Assembly: GCA_012295275.1 (NCBI GenBank)
Contig: CM022670.1
Span: forward strand, 36,009,801-36,073,800
Direction: 5' to 3'
Length of the DNA stretch: 64,000 bases
Source of the DNA: Chrysomallon squamiferum
Taxonomy: Eukaryota; Mollusca; Gastropoda; Neomphalida; Peltospiridae
Position numbers and translations under genes: made by a program. Below the pieces are notes generated by a model. It did no database searches. It was not told the origin of the DNA and saw nothing but the letters and a program-made list of their open reading frames with translations. This document shows, one piece after another, positions 49,101-63,422 of the stretch (positions are counted from its first letter, which is position 1; each line of letters begins with the position of its first letter).

Positions 49101-52100
49101 CCCCACAGAGCAACACACAGGTTCCACACCATTCGGATGTGATCAACACAACCCTGGTCAGCATGGCCACCTGAAATAATACAGATAACACAAAAACTTA
49201 ACAATCAGATCCACTCGCAAAACGCTGAATTAATACAGTTTATGATTTAAATCTGTTAGCCAAACCCTAAAAAACATACACATTCTAAAATATAGTAACT
49301 GTCATTCAAGAAAAAAAAAAATTTTTTATAATTTTATTTCATTATTTCACTTTAATTTAATTTGTCCGTTTATCATTTTTCTTTCTTGATCTATGCTTTA
49401 CATACATGTGCATATAAAAAGTTGTGTTGCCAATTAAAATGGAAACAGTAATGTGGGCAAAATCACCAAAAACAAAACTATTATATAATATAAACAGATA
49501 GATAGACAGACAGATGGAAAGACAGACAGACAGACAGATAGACAGATGCACATATACAATGTATACATTTAACAGCTGCATCATTCTACTCTATCTGTTT
49601 AGTTGTTCCGTATTAAAATAATAGAGATAACATCTACTGGTAAAGTGAAACAGTTTAAAGAATTAAAACAGATTCTTACGTAATTTGTTCACTGCTTTTT
49701 CTCCATGTTCTGCATATTCATGCAAGGCTTTGACACCAATTTTTGGTGTAAATACGGGACAGTCACCTTCATTAGACATCAGTGAATTTTCTAACTGGAT
49801 TTCCAGCATTTCTTCTTGATGTTCCTGAAAATGTACAAAAAGAAATATAATTATCACAACACAGATAGTACTGTAATTATTTACTGAAAAGATAAAAGAA
49901 ACTGTGGTGTTTTTTTTGTTGTTTTTAGTTATTATTTTTTAATTACATTATTAAATCCTGATTAATTCTATATTATTCTATCCATAAACATAATCAGGGA
50001 TATGATGTATTTATATATGTCATCTTAAACAGATAAATTTAAATGCTATATGGAAAAAGTATCCAGACATATGAATATTGAGGGTTAAGCTTTTCTGCTG
50101 GCTGTTTGTAGGATGAAATAAAGTAAAATATCGATCTGGTGCTACCAAATCATCTACTGTTTTGTAATCCTTGAGAAGTGTTAATTATTGTTTCTTTTTT
50201 TCTATGATTATTTTTTAACAAATGAAGTTAACATGTCCTACCACCACAGCTGTGTCATTTCCTAACATGTATTCAGCTACATTTAGTTTCTCCAGTGAAA
50301 CTGTCCATGACTTGCCTGCTGGTCTTATCTGTGTTGTACCTTGCACACAGGGCAACAAGCTAAATGTAGCAGGCTGAATTTGTTCTGAAGCATTAATGAG
50401 AAAAAGGTAACTATTACTGTATCCATTCTTTAATTATTATTTGAGAACCAATAAGGAGGATACAACTATTAAACTATAATTATAATAATTATTTTTATTT
50501 TTATTATTGTTATTGTTTCTTTTCTACTATATTTCTTATTATAATCCCTTTTTCCTAACCTTATTTTAATATCACTTTATTATTTATTTTCAGATTTTTG
50601 AACAATTAAATCTGTTTCAAAAATTTACAAAAAAAATACTATCTTAACGGTTTTTTCGTTAATTATAGTTAAATATTATTTCACACTGTTAATCATTACC
50701 CTGTACTTGAGATGCCAGGGCAACCCCACTGTGTACAAGAGTCCATGCTGGTCCCCACCCGACTCGAAACGATCGTCCCATGAAACAGCCTGCATCTGTA
50801 GCCAGCTTCTGTTTGTTGTACATCAGAGAATCGGTAACTGGGGGAATATCACGCTTGATTCTCGACCCCACTAGTTTTTTAGTCATGTCTCCTTGGCCCA
50901 TGCCACTGGTCATCAGCACGTGCTCAGCCTGAGGCAAGTGGACGAGACTCTGCACTGGACGTCGAGCTTCTGGAACAACTATCTTCTGGGCAAATATTCC
51001 TAGAATCAATAAGTGGTTTGTCAGAAATTCGAAACTGGGATAAAAGAGAAGTTTGGAAGACAGAAATAAAAATCACTATATGCCCGTAACAAATTAAAAA
51101 ATTTATTATCTATATATTTCATTTTCTGTTTGTTCACTAGACTTTTATCCCCATAATTTAATAAGTCATATAAATTTTAACTTATACAGTTTAATGACTA
51201 ATGTAACATGAGGTGAATTTATTGTTAAAAACTGAAGCTAAATAAAACATTAAATACTGGAATGGATATCTTTTTCTTCTACAAAAATATTCATGCAACA
51301 GCAAAGAAAGAAAATTATGCTTTAGAATCATTTAATTTAGTTGAAAAAAAAGAAGGCATTTGTAATATTACTTTATTAAGAAACAATTATAATTAATAAA
51401 ATTCAATTAAAAATTTAATGATTCCATCTAATGCCTCTTTAGGTAATAAATAACACACCCATTTCGTTTGAATCTGAATTGTTTTATTGGTTTAATTTAA
51501 AAAAAAAATTTCTTACTGTACTTGAAATGTATTTCTTATCTTTTCTTAGAGAAAACAATGTGTATGAGAGATCAGAATTAACATGAAAAATCTGGTTTGC
51601 TAACCTGGTTTCTCTAGCTGCATTTCACGAGACACCGGTGACTGAGAAAGTTTTAATGGAGACATTTGTTTTGATTTCAAAGCTGGACTAAACAAACTTG
51701 GCACAGATTTTTCTTTCAGAAGACTGCCAGCGAATGAGGTAAATTTTCCTTAAAAAAATATTTAAAAAATAATAATAAAATTAATACATAACCAATACAA
51801 AATTAACTTTTTAGAAATTGTTTTTATTTAACAAATAAACTAAAGCTGTCACACATCTCGTTATTACTGTCCAACTGAAAAATATAACTTAATTAAAAAA
51901 AAAATAAACATCTTTAGATATATTTTAATTTCTCTTAAGCAGTTTTCTTCACAAAATAAAACTACTCTGAAAATGTATACAATGAAATTTATCAGTAATT
52001 TTTGTGATATATAATTTGCATTCATCTTTACTTCATTTAACTGTGATCTTTGAAGTACCTACACCACAACAAAACATATTCAAAGAAATGTACAAAAGAC

Positions 52101-52870
52101 ACACACACGCACGCATGCACACACACACATACACAAATACAAAGATTGTTTGTTAGCAAAGCAAGTACCTTTATAATCATCCTCAAATTCATCTTCTCCA
52201 AAAAAGGAAGCCTTCATCACCTGCATGCTGTGTGCACTGACACCCATACTTTTAGCAAGTCTGTGTGATGAGGCAAGGAGCTTTTCAGTATCTTCTTCTT
52301 CAAGCTGATCTGCAATATCATTAAACCATTTTAGGAAAAAAAAAAAAAAAACTCTTGATAATCCACTCAGTACATAATAAGTGCAAACCAAGAATAATCA
52401 TTTAAAATACAAGTGCAGGTGGGATTTTTTTTTTTTTTTTTAATTTTAGTTCACAAATCTTGTTTCTTTTCAGTAAATACACAATTCTGTTAGTAAATAA
52501 TCTATACGAAAAAATTATCATTGTAAACAATAAGCTTGTTGGATATGTTTATAAACATGATAAAAACACATAAAGTTCTATCAGTGTTATATGAATCTTT
52601 ACCAGAATAATCAAGCATTTCTTTGGGGAACGTCTGCATTGCAATGTCAGGCATTTCTGCATCATCATCATCAAAGTCACCCATCTGATGGTATGACTTC
52701 ACACCAGTATCTTTTTCTACTGGGGCAAATCCTTTTGCTACTGCCATTTCCTGTTCTTTTTCCAGTTCACTCATATCTTTTGCATCTGGTAAATCACCTG
52801 CTGCTTGCTGTTCCTGTTGTTGTTCCAATTGCTGTTGCCTGAGCAAATTCTGTTGTTGTATTTTCAGTTT
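42837..52870 (-). CDS. NUP98: NUP96 scaffold region of the precursor
   Basis: Eighteen exons. Recognisable family stretches: [131 protein letters not shown]; and the end [20 protein letters not shown]. The alpha-helical NUP96 joins SEC13, NUP85, NUP107, NUP160 and others in the Y complex of the pore. A Gln-rich segment (52,790-52,870) and acidic patch ([11 protein letters not shown]) lie in the NUP96 N-terminal region. Confidence 0.95.
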
Positions 52871-54773
52871 CTATAAATAAAAATTGTTTTTATGTTTATA
52901 TAAATAATGTTGTGAGAAACAGAAACATTTTATTGTAATATTACAGGAGAAAATATAAACTGAAAGATTTAATTTATTAAAATAATAAAAAATAAAAAGA
53001 TAAAAAAGATAAAAAATTCACTTAAAAATAAACATGAAATAACAGCAGAGTGAATTGGATCTTAACAGTTACAGAATTTAGTTCCTGCTGATAATGCATT
53101 ACTATCACATATTGAAAAAATATCATCATATAAGATAGATCTATTGATTTTTAAGTTATGAATAAATATTGATGTATTTTCTATCACTCCCATAATTTTT
53201 TTTTTATTATTATTTTTTTTTTATACAGTAAACTAAAAAGTAATAAAAACAAACACCCTATTGAAGGCTTTATTTTTTAACATACAGCAACAAAGGACTA
53301 ATAAGTCATCAATAGAGAACTTTTATTTTTTTCTAAAATACACAAATTTTATTGGAAATTAATGTTTTTATCAGATGAACATTCAAATATTAAATTTAAG
53401 TTATCAATAAATATGAGAAAAAGGAAAAAAAAAACAATAAAAGAAAGATTTCTGCATATGAAATTTTAAATGTTTTTCTTTTTCATCCTTTTTAACTGAA
53501 TAATTTATTTCTTAAAAAATTGATGCAATTCCTTAAAAATAGCTATTTTAAATATTTAAATCAAGTGTAGTTTTCCTATCCTTATAAAAGTGATTGGATA
53601 ATCGAGTCTGTTTAATAGCTACCCAAAACAAAAACAAATGACAAAGCAGATTGTAATTATATTCCCAATGATTAATTTCTGTATTATATTAATATTTGAG
53701 TTTCCTTACATCAGAATGAAATGTGGTACTATTTTACAGCAAAATTAAGTATGTATAGTAACAACATGAAAACCATTAATCAAAGATAGCAGATATGATT
53801 ATTATTATTCGTATAATGGCTTGTTTATCTGTTTAAAGCTATTTATTTCTAAGCTAATGAATAAAATGACATACATTATCAGTGTGGAAATGAAAAACTG
53901 AAGAAGATTAAATTATTTTAATGTAAAGTAATCATCTGTAAGCAAAAAATATCTTATATGCAATTATCCATATACACTTTCTTAATGCTTTCCTTTTAAT
54001 TATATTTACTGTAAAGTTGATTCTGTTCTGAAAATAATGCTATTTGTAACTATTTCTTAAAATATCTTTGTAAAACATAAATATAAATAACAAAGTCTGC
54101 TTTAATTCAATTCACCTTTATTTCACAAAAAGTTTGTTACAATAATAAAGTAAATTAAAATAGAAACAACAAAAATTAGTGTAGAAAAAAAGTTCATTTC
54201 AAATGATTAAAGCTTACAAAACATGCAGATGATCTGAAATGAATACATATTATTCAGAGACCAGCTGATACTCTTAAAACTAATCTGATACAATGTTCTG
54301 CCACAGATTTAGATAAATATTTATAAGTATTTATAAATTTAAAAAAAATAATAATAATAATCTTTTATACTATAAAAATAGTATTAGTAAAATTTGATCA
54401 GCTGTATCCAGTTAAAACAACAAAAATCATTTATAGAAATTTAAGATCATTTCTTTTCACGTGTGCACACACAGAATACACTGATAAATAAGACCTAAAT
54501 AATGTTGGTTTATACTTGTAAGCTAAGAGTCTGTTAAAAGCAAAATAACAGCTAGACAAACTGTACATCTGATTAGAAGCATAATCAAAACATATTAAGA
54601 TAAATAAATTGAAAAACTAATGGGTGAATACAGGTTTTAAAATGTTTGTAAAGACATGGATGCATCAGCAAGTTCCCCCAACATATTGTAAAACAATGGC
54701 ATGGTTATTTATTTCTTCTTTTTTTAAAAAACATTTTAAATATTAAACTATGTACAGGTATTAGTTTCAGTGG

Positions 54774-54838
<65 letters not shown>

Positions 54839-57800
54839 CACCTATTATACACATTTATATCTGCAAACTCATATTTACATAAATGTCTAAAAAATGTACC
54901 ATCTGTTACAATAATTAAATTTCTGAAACATTTTAAAAACGTTAAAAAAACATTTAAAAATACATCATCAAAGTTGCTCTCACCGTAATTCCAAGTAATC
55001 ACAAATGTTGCAATCATTTTTATGAAGTCACTGAGGAAAGCATGGTCAATACTTTAACAAATCACACACATATAAAGAAATGTGTTGATACCAAACAAAA
55101 CAATTTATAAGAGTCTGGTAGCAGTTTAACACATCACATATCAGCACAAATAAATCCACTGATAATTAAATCAAGTCATAAATGGAATAAGCATATCTGA
55201 AACATCCACAAATGTTTTTTTAAATCAGATATCGTCAGAAACTGAATTTCTGTTTTAAAAACAGACAAATGAATCCTTGAACTTGTTTGCCGTGAATTTA
55301 TTCTGAGTCAACCATCAACGTGCCTGATGGCTCCCTCGTACTTTCAGGGCAACATTTTTGTTTGTTTGTCAGAGAATAGCACATAAACCGATTTCCACTT
55401 TAAAGTTAACACACTGAACACAACAGCTCAAGTGCAACTTTCAGCAGTGTTCATTAAGTGTCTGCTCAACATGGTTACTGACCTGAATCTTGAGCTGATG
55501 TTCTGCCGACAGTTTCAGACGTTTCTTTTCCTTTTCAGAAGGTTCTTCTTCATCGGAATCATCAACCAGACCATACTTGGAAAAGTGCTTCACCTGCAAA
55601 ATATTAAATAATCAATTAATGCGTGTTTTTGTTTGCTAAATGCTAAATCAAAATATCAGTACAAATAATAGTGTCTTTCTTCGTGAACGTAAAGTAAATG
55701 AGGTAATCATTTCTCCATCCATGAAAAAAGTGTGTTACTGATTTCAGTTTTAAAATGTCCACAATTACTCAAAATCTATAAATTTATCTAAATGTTATAT
55801 CCACATCAAAACAGGATTATAAGAGAGTGGATTAGTGTTCAAGAAAGAAAGACATTTTTTTTTAACAACATTTATGTTATTAAGTATTGTAATAACTGCA
55901 GAATGTTCCTTACCTCAAAGACCCATGATCCTGTTTCAGGTCTATAATCTATGAATTTCGCTCCAATCTTTGCTGTTATGTCTTCAATTTTTGACTGATA
56001 GTTAATTGCTCTCAGACGATTTGGATCCTGTAATATAACAAAATACTTTTAGCTTATAGTACAAAAATAATCATCATCTGAAATGAAAACGTAAGATGTC
56101 TAGGATATCAGTAAAAATTTAAGAAAAAGAACATAATTTCTAGAAAGTGCAGAAACTCATTCAGACATGAATAATAAGTTTAGAAAATGTTTCTCCATGC
56201 ATTTTGATGATACAATAAAAGTGGACTGAAAATACCTGTGAAAAGGATTTTGTTTCTTTAGGGAAACTTTAATCTAAAAAAAAATCTATTAAATGAAATT
56301 ATTTAAAACAAAAATGTGACTTTAAAATATTACCTTAATTGGTGACCTTGTTGTTTTATCCACGGGCCACACACAGTCTAAAGTAACTTCTGCTTTCTTA
56401 TTTAAACCTTCACCTATTGGTGGTTTGTTGTCATCATCAGGGTAAACTATCACTTCTTTTCTTCGAAAATGAACTGAAATAAATAGTAATCATGGAATCA
56501 ACGAAAGTATTTCATTACTGACAAACTTAGTGTTATTATAATTCAGAACAACTTTAAAAGACACGTGAGAAAAGCATTTCTTCATTTCTGTAATTTTTAT
56601 TTGTTAACGACTGAAGACTGTTCAAAATGAAAGAAGGGTCTCAAATGAACTGAATTTATATGAATTAAAATTTGATATCAAACTAAACAAAAAAAAAATA
56701 AAAAATAAAAAATTCTCTGATCTGTATTTTCATCCATTTTTTTTCTCTACTTATTTTTTAACAGAAAAATGCTTAAACATTACAACTGTCCTACCTATGT
56801 CATCAATATTGAGATCAACCACATTGGTTGTGCCAGGGAAGAACAGACTGCCATAGCCTTCTCGACCTATTGTAAAGTCGTCAACCAGGCAATCTCCGTT
56901 CTCATCCATCATTTCAGTGAGTTCATCCAGAGTCGGCACAGTGTAGTACTCTGCTCTAGTCAACACAATACCTGTTGGATGGGGAGGTGGTGGAACAATC
57001 TAGAGAAATAACAATAAAATCAAGTATGAGAAAAATAACAACATTTTAAATATACCTAACGTTAATTATTCAGACTTTATTCATTACGTATTGAACAAAT
57101 ACAAGGTTTTTAAAGTTTGAAAATACATATAAATACCAAATAGCTGCGATATCAGTGATTTGATTTAATTATTAAAACCCTTCTTTATTTAACCTAAATA
57201 AAAAACTATCCTTATATCATTTTAACTTTTTATTATTCGTTAAAATTAAACTTATTATTATAAGCTGAAGTGAAATATTAAAAGGTGAAAAAGAAAATGT
57301 TATTTAGTCCGAGGTAAACAACTTACCTTCTGAGGTTCTACTGATCTATCACAATCACTTTCCTCCTGAAAGGACTGATTTTTGTCTGGAGTCTGGTTCA
57401 ACAAATCTTTTTTCTTAGCATTCAGCAGAGCAATGGTGTCATCAAGATTGGTCCTACTGAAGATGTAACAATATATTCAGTAATATACATACAGAACGCA
57501 GAACAGTAGGTTTCTCATCTGTTTACAAAACTGTAAAACAATTAATTTATTCTCATTGTGCAAAATCCCAAACATTAAATGAAATTAACTAGTGTGCTAT
57601 GACAAATAAATAAATATATTTTTAAATATTTATAAGTTGTGAAGTTGTTGTTTCTGATCATGCCTTTTTACTAAGATACAAATGAAAACACAATGAAAAA
57701 AATATTAGACTATTTATTTGTTTGTACAATATGAATGTACTTTAAGAATCCATCTCAACAATTAAGGGCATTAATATATTACATAATGCTAGGCATATAT

Positions 57801-60800
57801 ATGGCAAGTTATTTCTCAATAGATGTGACAGTTTCATTTTCTTTCAGTATTTTAGGTAAAACCATTTTATACAGGTCTAAAATTAATAATCAAATTCATA
57901 AAGTATTTGTAAAGTAGTTCAAAGTTAATATCTAAATCAGCATAAGAAAGCTTACTCTTTCATTGGTGGAGAATCCATATTTGGTTCTGTCAGTGGTAAT
58001 GAGCGAACTACTGGTTCTGTTTCTGATAACTGATCTGTTCTATCCAGATCCAATGGCACAGGTCTGTCAAACATATACATACATACATATACAACAGTAA
58101 ACACAAAACATAAATATCAGAAGAAGAAATTACTGATTAAAATATCAGCAGGTCAGATATGTTTTAAACTTGTTTAAGCCATCTATCAGCATTTAATCTT
58201 AACTACTGTAATCACTTATAATTACATTAAGAGCTATATGTCAAAGCAACAGATACGTTTTCTTCTTTTTGAAGCTGTAACTGCTGAAGTAGAGTTGTTA
58301 ATATATCTTACTGATTAAATCTGTCAAAAAAACAACAAATACGAATAGAATTTACACTGTTTTAGTAAACATACCTTTTGATGGGCCGAGTGATTTTCGG
58401 TGTGTCTTGATCCATTGACGAAAGGTCAGTGCTTTCATCAATTATTGATGAACCATGACTCATATTGCTGTCTAAATGATTCTTCTTTAAGGACAGTTTC
58501 CTCACACTCTTCCTTGGTGTAAATGTATCGTGGCCAAAACTGAAGTCATCATCTTCCAGTCCTTCAAACAGCTGAGACTGAAATTCATGCAACAAAATCT
58601 GAGTAGTAAAAGCAGCTGCTGCAACACTTGGTTGACATACGATAGGCCATAGTATCAGTCTTCCTTCAGGTACACATTTGAACACTTCCAATGTCCCTTG
58701 TTTGCTTTATCAAATGTCATGATAGTACATGCTTTCCAACCAACAGGAATTGAATAGAAATTAATGTCGCTAATGGTAAGTCACATGGCCAAACAAAATT
58801 TTATTTTGTTTTCAAAATTAAAAATAAAAATTATACAGTATCTACATAGGAGAAATAATTAAAACATATTTCTGTTTGTCAAATATTTGCTTAATAGTGC
58901 TTAAATGTTAGCAAATAATTAAAGTAATAAGGATCTATGTTTTGTAATTGTTGTGGAAAATAAATACAACATTCATGCTAGAAGAGAAATTAAGACAATT
59001 TGATGTTTGAAAAAGAAAAAACAATTCAGAATATGTATATTTTCTCTCTCTCTCTCTATCTATCTATATATATATATTTTTTTTTTCAACCATACCTTGA
59101 TATTGTTTCTTAGAGAATGCAGAAATTTGGGTTTGATCTTTGCTGTTGGTCTTGGACTAACTTTGTACTGTGAGGATGATGTTAGGACAGCTTTCTGTGC
59201 TGCAGGGTTTGTAGGTTTCAACACCTCGTCTCTTTTAGCAGCATTCTGAAAAAAAATTAAACTGCTACTAATAATGTTTACAAATATAAAATCGATATTA
59301 CTCAGCATCTTTTCATTGATGTTTTTTTATTAAATATAACGAATGTAATATTCATACTTTTAAAAAACAAAACAAATAACAAACAATCTCCCAAATATTT
59401 AATATAATATAAGAAAAATCGTATCATCTCTAAAATAAAACTGCATTTTTTTTAAATTCTGATTAACTGGAATTTTTGACTGTTTTTTTTTTACCTTTAA
59501 TGCATGAAATATTGGAACTGTACATATATTTTTCTTTACTGACATTTTGAATACGATGTATTTTCATGATGAATGTACCTGTTTTAGGTTCCAGAAGAGA
59601 GGATTATCTCCGTATGGTGTGCTTGCAAGTGCCTGCAGTTGTTGTTGAAGCTGAGCATCATTAGCAGTTGTCAGTTGTGTGCTTCTGAAAACAAAACGAC
59701 CAGATCTTTAATACCACAAAGAATACTGAATATTATAGATCAGGAGGACAAAGGTTTGAGTGAGTAAAAAAATGTATTCAAAAATATTATAAAATTAACA
59801 GTATTATTTTTTGCTGTGTAAATTATATTACTGCTATGTATTAACTGACAAGAAATCTATATTACAATAAAATGCTACACAAAGGAGCGAATTACTCACA
59901 ATCCAAGCGAGGCAGGTGCTCCTAAATTAAATCCTGAAGTTCCAGCACCCAGACCACTGGCAAATGCTGAAATGAAATGTTAACTCCAAATTAATATTTA
60001 AAAAAAAAAAAAAAAACTTTATAACTCTTTCAACAGTAACTGTATCTAAGTTAACAAACATTTAATTTCACAAAATATCTTACAAACTATGTGCAGAATA
60101 TGATATTTAATTTCTTGATTTTTTTAATACTTTTTGGAGAAACACAGTCTTTTAAAAGCTTACCAGGAGCTGTTGATGTGGTGCCTCCAAAGCCAAAGCC
60201 TCCTGGTTTGCTTGCAGGGGCACCGAAAAGTCCAGTTCCTCCAGTGGTGAGGTTGTTACCAAAGTTAAAAGGTCCTGTGCCAGTAGACAGGCTTGTTGAT
60301 GTTGCTCCGAAACCTGTGGGTTTGCCTCCAAATAGTGAACCCGACTGAGCTGCTTAATTGAAAATATTAATTTAGGAAACACACTGAGGTTTTGTTTTCA
60401 GAGGTATCGAAAATATATTTATATGCAACTGGCATTTTTTTGTTTATTTATTTATTTATTTTGTTTTTTCCTGTTGTTTTGGATATGTTTTCTTTTTAAA
60501 TTTATTACTATTACAAAAATTATAATTTAATTTTCATAGATGCAACAGTATTAAATTGCTTGAAAATTATATATGGATTAGAATGTTTCCAACAATTTAT
60601 TAATCTTCATTGTTACATTATTATAATATCACAAAGTTATGATGAAGAATATCTTAATCATGAAATGTAATATATGACATAAATATTTTAACTAACCTCC
60701 AAAGGATGGAGTAGCACTTGCTGTTCCAAATCCAAAGGTTGATGCAGATGACATTGGTTTGGCAAACAAGTTACTGCCGGTACCAAAACCAAATCCAGTA

Positions 60801-63422
60801 GATGCTGTTGTAGTGGCTGTTCCAAAACCTGTAGGTTTACTTCCAAAAAGACCACCAGACTGAACAAAAATTAAATAAAAATATATATGAGAAAATTGTC
60901 TGAAAAGATGAACAACAAACAGACATTTTCATTTTTATTTCTTCTTTGATTTCTTTATTATTAACAAAATATTCGCTTAATATTGCATTAAATAATATCA
61001 GAAAAGCTGTTTCACTTCTGGGTGATCATTAAATGTGAAAAAGATCATATCAAAACAATATTTAATTTAGCTAAAAGGTGTACTTACAGTATTTTGGGTT
61101 CCAAACCCAGCGGTTCCAAATCCTCCTGACTGGCCAAATGTTGATGTGTTGGTACCAAACAAAGAAGGTTGTGTTGAAGCAGCTGGTGTGGTACCGAACA
61201 GTGAGGGCTTTAACAGAAAACAGATGAATATTTACCTGGGTTAAAGGCAACTGCACAACTTTGTATTAAAAATTCATTACTATGAAGAAAGGTAACTTTA
61301 TTTTATTATATCATTAGTAAATATATACATTTATTTTAATCTATCAATGGGGTTTGATTAAAGACTGTCAAAAAAAACAACAGTATTGAAAAAAATAAAA
61401 TAAGTAATTAAAGAAGTTTAAAATTCTGCACAACACTTCAACCAACAAAACAATATAGGTGAATAGACTAAAATGATAAACAATGGCAATTTCTTTTAAT
61501 TTTACCTTTGAAGTGCTTCTACATTTTAAAATTCAATGAAAAAATAAAATGTGAAACAGTAATATGGTTTGTTATATTTACTTTTGCTGCAGGAGTCTGT
61601 CCAAACAGAGAACTTGTCTGGCTTGTGCTGGCTCCAAATCCAAAGCCTGTTCCTGTACTGGTTGAGGTGTTGCCAAACAGAGGCTTGCTTGAACCAAATA
61701 GTCCACCTGTCTGCCCTGTCTGGGCAGGCTGACCAAACAGTCCACCTGTACTAGTAGAAGTATTTGTACCAAAAGCACCTGAAAAAGTGTAACAACTTAC
61801 GTCATTGCAGAACATTTTATACAAAACAGATTTATTCACATGTACATTGGAGAAATAATTTAAAAATATTTCTGTTTGGCAAATATTTGCTTAATATTGC
61901 ATTAAATAATATCAGAAAAGCTAATTCACTTCTGTGTGATCATTAAATATTCCAAATTAAGATTCAGAGGTCTGATGTTTCTCTAATTAAAAGACAATGT
62001 TTTAGAAATGATATTTATGAAATTATTATGGTTATCTGGAAAGAATCAGATACCTGTCAAACATTAAAGTCATGAAGTTAATGTAAAAAAAAAATCAATA
62101 AACAATACTGTAAAATTTATCTTCATTTAGGAATTAATTTTGTACCTGTACTCTGTGCTGGTTGGCCAAAAGTAAATCCTGTATTCTGACTTGCAGTTGA
62201 AGTGGTTCCAAACAGACCTCCTGCTGTTCCATCTTGTTTACCTTTTCTGTTGGATAAATAGTCTTCCACACGAAGTTCCTAATAACAAAATTACATTATC
62301 TAATTACATGTTTACTTAAAATAAGAATATAAAAAATCTGAAAAGAAGTTAAAGAGAAAAATACGTGAACAAATTTATTATCATATTTTTGTATGGAATA
62401 GTTACCTCTAAACTTTTGTTTTCATATTCTTTCATAGCAGTAATACACTGATGTCTTGTTTGTATGCTTGTTGAGCTGCCATTTTTCATCATTGTGTCTT
62501 GTCCAGGAGGGGGATTGAATTTGACTGTTGTTCCATTCTGTGTGGTAGCAGCTCCAAATACTAGGAACAAAATACATAAAAAATCATCCACAGAACCAAT
62601 GCAAAAAATTCAGTTGAAATAATGATATAAAAAATAAATAAATAAATAAAACCCTAATTAAATGTAAATAAGTTTATGTGTTATGAATTTTAATCTAGTC
62701 AATTCTAAACTGAACACAACTTACTAGCTGACTGAGTTTTTGATCTAAACAGATGTAAAGGACATCTGATTTAAAAAGTCTTAAAATAATCATCAAGTAA
62801 TTGGAATAATTAAAATGTTCACAAACAAGAATTTTTTGACAGGTATACCTGGTCTTGACTGGCCAAATACTGTAGACTGGGCTGGCGTCTGACTGAAAAG
62901 TCCACCAGAGGCTGTGGATGTTGCTATACCAAAACCTGCTAAAAAGGTCAAAGTAAATGAAGGTGAAGTAAGTTAATAAGCAATTATTACGTTTTTAACC
63001 ACGCATCATAACTTTCAGTTTTGTATTAAAATACATTTTATCTTATATAATAAATATCAACCATAAAAGAATTAAAAACAAAATGTATTTATTAATTTTA
63101 TACTAAATTTCACTTCTTCTTGAGTAGCATTAACAACTTGTTAAGTATCCAAAAAGTATTTTATGAATATTTATAAATCAAGACAATTCATTAAAAAAAA
63201 AAAAAAAAATGGTTTTAAAATATATCTATGTAAAGTTATTTTTTAAAAGTAGGCACTTTGTACAACAAGAAAAAAGATGTTCTGTGTTGAAACACTCACC
63301 TCCAAATCCAGCAGGTTTTGACCCAAAAGCAGAACTGGCAGGAGTTGAGAACAAACCTCCTGAAGGAGTCTGTGTTCCAAATAAACTTCCTCCTGCAGTA
63401 CTAGCTGGTGTACTTCCAAATG
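42837..63422 (-). CDS. NUP98: Nuclear pore precursor NUP98-NUP96, 5' end outside window
   Basis: Thirty-six exons, in order: 63422-63300, 62938-62849, 62560-62406, 62278-62146, 61778-61582, 61207-61088, 60859-60697, 60352-60164, 59966-59900, 59684-59579, 59245-59096, 58577-58375, 58063-57956, 57456-57327, 56999-56795, 56473-56334, 56027-55914, 55593-55483, 52870-52603, 52309-52169, 51748-51605, 50999-50700, 50384-50242, 49824-49680, 49170-49075, 48877-48768, 48214-48036, 47664-47528, 46898-46626, 46274-46119, 45698-45551, 45106-44983, 44431-44292, 44079-43982, 43383-43285, 42939-42837 (TAG). About 1,770 aa are visible; human is about 1,817, so the first FG exons lie beyond 64,000. Order: GLFG repeats, GLEBS, linker, autoproteolytic domain, NUP96. 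The precursor self-cleaves into the mobile FG nucleoporin NUP98 and the Y-complex scaffold protein NUP96. All borders are GT...AG and phases agree, except one missing base in exon 48214-48036. Confidence 0.95.
43088..43134 (-). repeat. (CA)n microsatellite in last NUP98 intron
   Basis: About 23 CA units, between the exon ending at 43285 and the last exon. Confidence 0.95.
45668..45865 (-). repeat. Local tandem duplication at a NUP96 exon border
   Basis: Plus-strand phrases TCTAACAAATGACAGACTGCA and AAAACAGTCA.CTTTATG recur two to three times, and CTTTATGTACACA(TTTA)AGTTTATATCTTGATCTTTA occurs twice within 100 bases. One unit overlaps the start of the coding exon 45698-45551, so the exon edge has been copied into the upstream intron. 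Confidence 0.7.
48036..48214 (-). CDS. NUP98: NUP96 exon with apparent 1-base deletion
   Basis: Minus-strand reading gives [29 protein letters not shown] in one frame, then [21 protein letters not shown] in the next. The shift falls at a run of four T (plus-strand A at 48112-48115); one more base would restore the family sequence. The summed exon lengths are also one base short of a whole reading frame. Read as written, the protein would end early in this exon or the following intron. Either a homopolymer error in the assembly or a real allele. Confidence 0.85.
48635..48752 (-). repeat. Imperfect AAC/AGT-type triplet repeat
   Basis: Plus strand shows runs of CAACAGCAA, AACAGTAATA and ATTATCA units in the NUP98 intron directly next to the donor at 48767. 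Confidence 0.7.
49496..49546 (-). repeat. (GATA)/(GACA) microsatellite
   Basis: Mixed GATA and GACA tetramers in a NUP98 intron. Confidence 0.9.
52871..55482 (-). other. NUP98: Largest NUP98 intron in the window (2.6 kb) with (CA)n
   Basis: It separates the autoproteolytic-site exon from the rest of NUP96. No exon recognised inside. A (CA)n run of about 30 units, preceded by GCGCGCG, lies at about 54,773-54,837. Confidence 0.85.
55483..56999 (-). CDS. NUP98: NUP98 autoproteolytic domain (four exons)
   Basis: Exons 56999-56795, 56473-56334, 56027-55914 and 55593-55483. Key stretches: [82 protein letters not shown]. The catalytic HF/S is present: His 55587-55585, Phe 55584-55582, Ser 55581-55579, so cleavage between Phe and Ser should release NUP98 from NUP96. 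This domain also anchors NUP98 at the pore. Confidence 0.95.
57327..60352 (-). CDS. NUP98: NUP98 C-terminal FG and linker region
   Basis: Exons from 60352 to 57327. FG motifs continue to about 59,900 ([30 protein letters not shown]). These are followed by a Gln-rich stretch ([20 protein letters not shown]), a conserved basic segment ([27 protein letters not shown]), an acidic/basic motif ([26 protein letters not shown]) and a Ser/Asp-rich linker. All match the order in vertebrate NUP98. Confidence 0.9.
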